7,875 nt of DNA from Planctomycetota bacterium (GTDB taxonomy: Bacteria; Planctomycetota; PUPC01; JACPCR01). This document shows positions 5,843-7,875 of this stretch, piece after piece. Position numbers and translations under genes: made by a program. The notes under the pieces are model-generated. The model was not told where the DNA came from and searched no databases. It worked only from the letters and a program-made list of their open reading frames with translations. The stretch is from NCBI GenBank assembly GCA_030740295.1, contig JASLXP010000318.1:1-7875 (forward strand). The letters run 5' to 3'. Each line of letters begins with the position of its first letter. Position 1 is the first letter of the stretch.

Positions 5843-6503
5843 TGCCGTCCCTCATTTCAATGGTTCTGCCTGCTACTCCGGCCGCTTCGGTGTTGTGGGT
5901 GGCCATCAGGACTGTGGTGCCGTGCCGTTGAGAAAGGCTCTGCAGCAGTCCGAGGATCGTCTGCCCGTTGGCGGTATCGAGGTTACCTGTCGGTTCGTCT
6001 GCGAGAATGATCCGGGGCTCGTGAACAAGCGCGCGGGCGATGGCGACCCGTTGCATCTGGCCCCCTGAGAACTGGTGCGGGTAATCGTCGACTCGATCGC
6101 CGAGCCCAACCTGTTCCAGTAACTGCCCGGCTCGCAGCCGGACTTCGCTGCCGTGCTTTCCTGCCAGCAGCAGCGGCATCTCAACGTTTTCGATAATCGA
6201 CAGGGTCGGCAGAAGATTGAAAAACTGAAAAATGAAACCGATACGGTCGCGACGATATTCCGTCAGAGCTTCATCGGAATACCGAGTGATGTCTTCTCCA
6301 TCGACGAGAATCCCTCCACGGGCGGGACGATCCATACCGCCAATCAGATTCAGCAGAGTCGTCTTACCGCACCCGCTTGGTCCCATCAGCGCGGCGAATT
6401 CTCCGGCTGCGATCTGAAGCTCGACTTCATGAAGGGCCTCGACCCCGCTGTCCGCTTCTCCGTAGTGATGGGTGATAGCCTCAAGTCTTATTTCAACGGA
6501 CAC
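5823..6503 (-). CDS. ABC transporter ATPase, LolD/MacB/YbbA type
   Basis: A 226-residue cytoplasmic nucleotide-binding subunit that powers the adjacent FtsX-type permease. All ATPase motifs are intact: Walker A GPSGCGKTT (41-49), Q-loop Gln93 in IFQFFNLLPTLS, signature FSGGQMQR (145-152), Walker B IILADEP (165-171) with catalytic Glu170, D-loop GNLD (173-176) and switch His203 in MATHN. The length and the motif text place it with LolD, MacB-NBD and YbbA proteins. Its pairing with a single 10-TM permease favours the YbbA-like role. It starts at GTG 6503, with no in-frame alternative just upstream and no recognisable Shine-Dalgarno; a heptamer array begins 15 bases further upstream. The last five residues are translated from a repeat array and are unlikely to matter for function. 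The hydrolase gene upstream lies on the same strand, 175 bases away. Confidence 0.95.
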   Translation of the reverse strand: MSVEIRLEAITHHYGEADSGVEALHEVELQIAAGEFAALMGPSGCGKTTLLNLIGGMDRPARGGILVDGEDITRYSDEALTEYRRDRIGFIFQFFNLLPTLSIIENVEMPLLLAGKHGSEVRLRAGQLLEQVGLGDRVDDYPHQFSGGQMQRVAIARALVHEPRIILADEPTGNLDTANGQTILGLLQSLSQRHGTTVLMATHNTEAAGVAGRTIEMRDGSVVSSS

Positions 6504-6518
6504 GGTGGGAAGAAGGAA

Positions 6519-6546
6519 ATGGTTGATGGTTGATGGTTAACGGCTG
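6519..6546 (+). repeat. Heptanucleotide tandem array D (ATGGTTG family, 4 units)
   Basis: Four contiguous 7-bp units: ATGGTTG, ATGGTTG, ATGGTTA, ACGGCTG, followed by a partial ATG. It lies 15 bases upstream of the ATPase GTG start on the transcribed strand. A purine/pyrimidine-biased spacer separates it from the start, without a recognisable ribosome binding site. Confidence 0.8.
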
Positions 6547-6559
6547 ATGTGCCCTGAGA

Positions 6560-6597
6560 ATTCTGCTGGCACTGACCGATCAGGATAATGCCAGAAT
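6560..6597. other. Imperfect hairpin between the hydrolase and ATPase genes
   Basis: The sequence ATTCTGCTGGCA (6560-6571) pairs with TGCCAGAAT (6589-6597) as a 9-bp stem with a 3-nt bulge. The loop contains a further CTGA-ccga-TCAG stem (6572-6583). It lies about 80 bases after the hydrolase stop. There is no T-run on either side, so a rho-independent terminator is not supported; an RNA-processing or attenuating structure is possible. Confidence 0.35.
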
Positions 6598-6678
6598 CAT
6601 TAACTTGAAATCGGGAGCCCGCCGCGCGTGGGCAGGCATAGCAGAGACACGAAAGTCGGGGAAGAGAATTGAATAGCT

Positions 6679-7875
6679 CTACTGAGCTTCTGTGATTAAT
6701 TCGACCAGTTTCCGCCGCAATTTGGGAAGGCGGAGAAGCAAGCGGTGCACGCCGTCGAGGTAGATCGTCTCTTTCAGGATGGCGCGCTCGTCGTCGGGCA
6801 GAGAATCCTGGCTGTCGGTGGTCATGTATTCATCTCCTGGTTTCTTGTAGCGCTCTGCGTTGGGAACTTTGAAACGGCGGTTCTGAACGACCCTGAAGAT
6901 GGGCTGCCAGGTCTTGCCGTAGCGTCTGACCGGAATGTCCGAGACGGTCGGTGTCGTTCTGGAATGAAAAGCAAAGTACTCCAAATGGCCGGGGGGCTGG
7001 CCGGTCTGCCGAAGCGCGGTGTGGAAGGCGACGGCTCTGTTGAGGCACGACTCAAAAAAAAGTGCTTGCTGCATCCTGAAACTATCGGTCTTTTCTTCCG
7101 AGCTTTTAGTAAAGCACTGCCGAAGGCTGAAGCGATCGCGAAGGGCCCGAACTACTCGTCCGCTCGGCCGGCGAGGATTGAAAATTCCCCATTCGTTCTC
7201 ACGCCACGTTTTCACATCGTAAATGTCGAGGTCGAGCCGTGTGCCGTCTTCGGTGACAAACGGTCTGGGTTTGTAGAAAGGGAGCTCGCAGTAAAGACCG
7301 GGCATCGATGCAATCAGATCTGCATCGTATCGGCGACCGAACGATGCCCGGCTGATGCCCCGGACGAACGCGGGCAAACTGTTCAGCGCGCCGCCGTAGG
7401 CGTTCGCAATCAGGATGACGCGATGAATGTAAGCCGCTCCGGAATAATTGGGCCTGGCCGTACTGCCCTTCACGATTTCATCCACAACATCCTCTCGCCC
7501 ATACTTCACGAGGTAGCGCGCGATATGACCTCCGTTGCTGTGGCAGACCACGTTGAAAAGCAGATCCGGTTTCCCGTGCGCGGTGCGAATGCCATCCAGC
7601 AGCGTCAGAAGATCCGAAGCATGCAGGACGTTGTCCTTGCGCCAGTCGTAATCAAATGCGTAGAGCGTCTCTCCCGGCTTTGGATTGCGGATGTCGCCGC
7701 CGACGATCCCCGCGTCCACGAGGGACTTCATCAGGCCGCCGTAAAGATCGTAGGTGTAGATTTTCGGAATGACCTTGATGCCATGGAGCAACCCGCACGG
7801 TCTCAACGTGTCTGTCGCCAGCATTGGATGCGCCGCGACCGGCAGATTCAGATCGTCTTTCCTGTCAGTTCTAAA
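6679..7875 (-). CDS. LCAT-like alpha/beta hydrolase (lipid acyl hydrolase/acyltransferase fold), 5' end outside the window
   Basis: 398 residues are visible; the frame is open to the window edge, so the N-terminus is missing and the ATG at 7824 is probably internal. Counting from the edge, the landmarks of the lecithin:cholesterol acyltransferase/PGAP1-like clan occur in order: YDLYGGLMKSLVDAG (42-56), the family hallmark DYDWR (75-79), nucleophile elbow CHSNGG with Ser113 (111-116), an acid-loop candidate PGDEYMTT with Asp348, and the catalytic-His candidate GVHRLLLRLPKLR with His377. Members act on acyl esters of lipids or polyesters. The exact substrate, and whether the protein is exported, cannot be told because the signal region and oxyanion strand are cut off. 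It ends in TAG at 6679-6681, 175 bases before the ABC ATPase on the same strand, so the three may form an operon with a lipid-related job. Confidence 0.82.
   Translation of the reverse strand, partial: FRTDRKDDLNLPVAAHPMLATDTLRPCGLLHGIKVIPKIYTYDLYGGLMKSLVDAGIVGGDIRNPKPGETLYAFDYDWRKDNVLHASDLLTLLDGIRTAHGKPDLLFNVVCHSNGGHIARYLVKYGREDVVDEIVKGSTARPNYSGAAYIHRVILIANAYGGALNSLPAFVRGISRASFGRRYDADLIASMPGLYCELPFYKPRPFVTEDGTRLDLDIYDVKTWRENEWGIFNPRRPSGRVVRALRDRFSLRQCFTKSSEEKTDSFRMQQALFFESCLNRAVAFHTALRQTGQPPGHLEYFAFHSRTTPTVSDIPVRRYGKTWQPIFRVVQNRRFKVPNAERYKKPGDEYMTTDSQDSLPDDERAILKETIYLDGVHRLLLRLPKLRRKLVELITEAQ

Noticed and set aside
6613..6636. GC-rich inverted stretch around GCCCGCC...GTGGGC as a terminator after the hydrolase
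   Set aside because: Only about four contiguous pairs form, and no T-tract follows on the minus strand.

Overview
The window is GC-rich bacterial chromosome, apparently from an uncultured environmental lineage. No rRNA, tRNA, phage, plasmid or CRISPR feature is visible. Two habits hint at the host: a large GC-rich palindromic repeat of the kind scattered through genomes such as Planctomycetes and Hydrogenedentota, and intergenic tandem repeats with a strict 7-bp period, like the heptanucleotide (STRR) repeats described in cyanobacteria and also seen in other large-genome environmental bacteria. The taxonomy is inference and should be held loosely.

Layout. Bases 4-216 are an imperfect 213-bp inverted repeat built of small hairpins. 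A short coding-like frame runs out of it and ends at 300, overlapping the GTG start of a cysteine-rich protein (297-1385) made of two DUF1284-like repeats. A FAD-dependent amine/amino-acid oxidase of the DAO family follows on the same strand (1506-2735). Bases 2736-2981 separate these from a convergent minus-strand cluster and may hold the remnant of another gene.

The minus-strand cluster reads, in transcription order, LCAT-like alpha/beta hydrolase (7875 to 6679, 5' end outside the window), LolD/YbbA-type ABC ATPase (6503-5823), and a 10-TM, 859-residue FtsX/MacB-type permease with YbbP architecture (5561-2982). The ATPase and permease almost certainly form one transporter acting on lipids, lipoproteins or other hydrophobic substrates. 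The neighbouring hydrolase suggests extraction coupled to acyl-ester hydrolysis, loosely parallel to E. coli ybbA-ybbP beside tesA.

The most unusual signal is a set of five exact 7-bp-period arrays (2952-2979, 5565-5606, 5709-5736, 5787-5842, 6519-6546). They lie immediately at both ends of both ABC genes. Their sequences fall into different families but all keep the 7-bp period. One carries the ATPase stop codon and last codons, and another sits where the permease ribosome binding site should be. No promoter or intrinsic terminator could be supported anywhere in the window.
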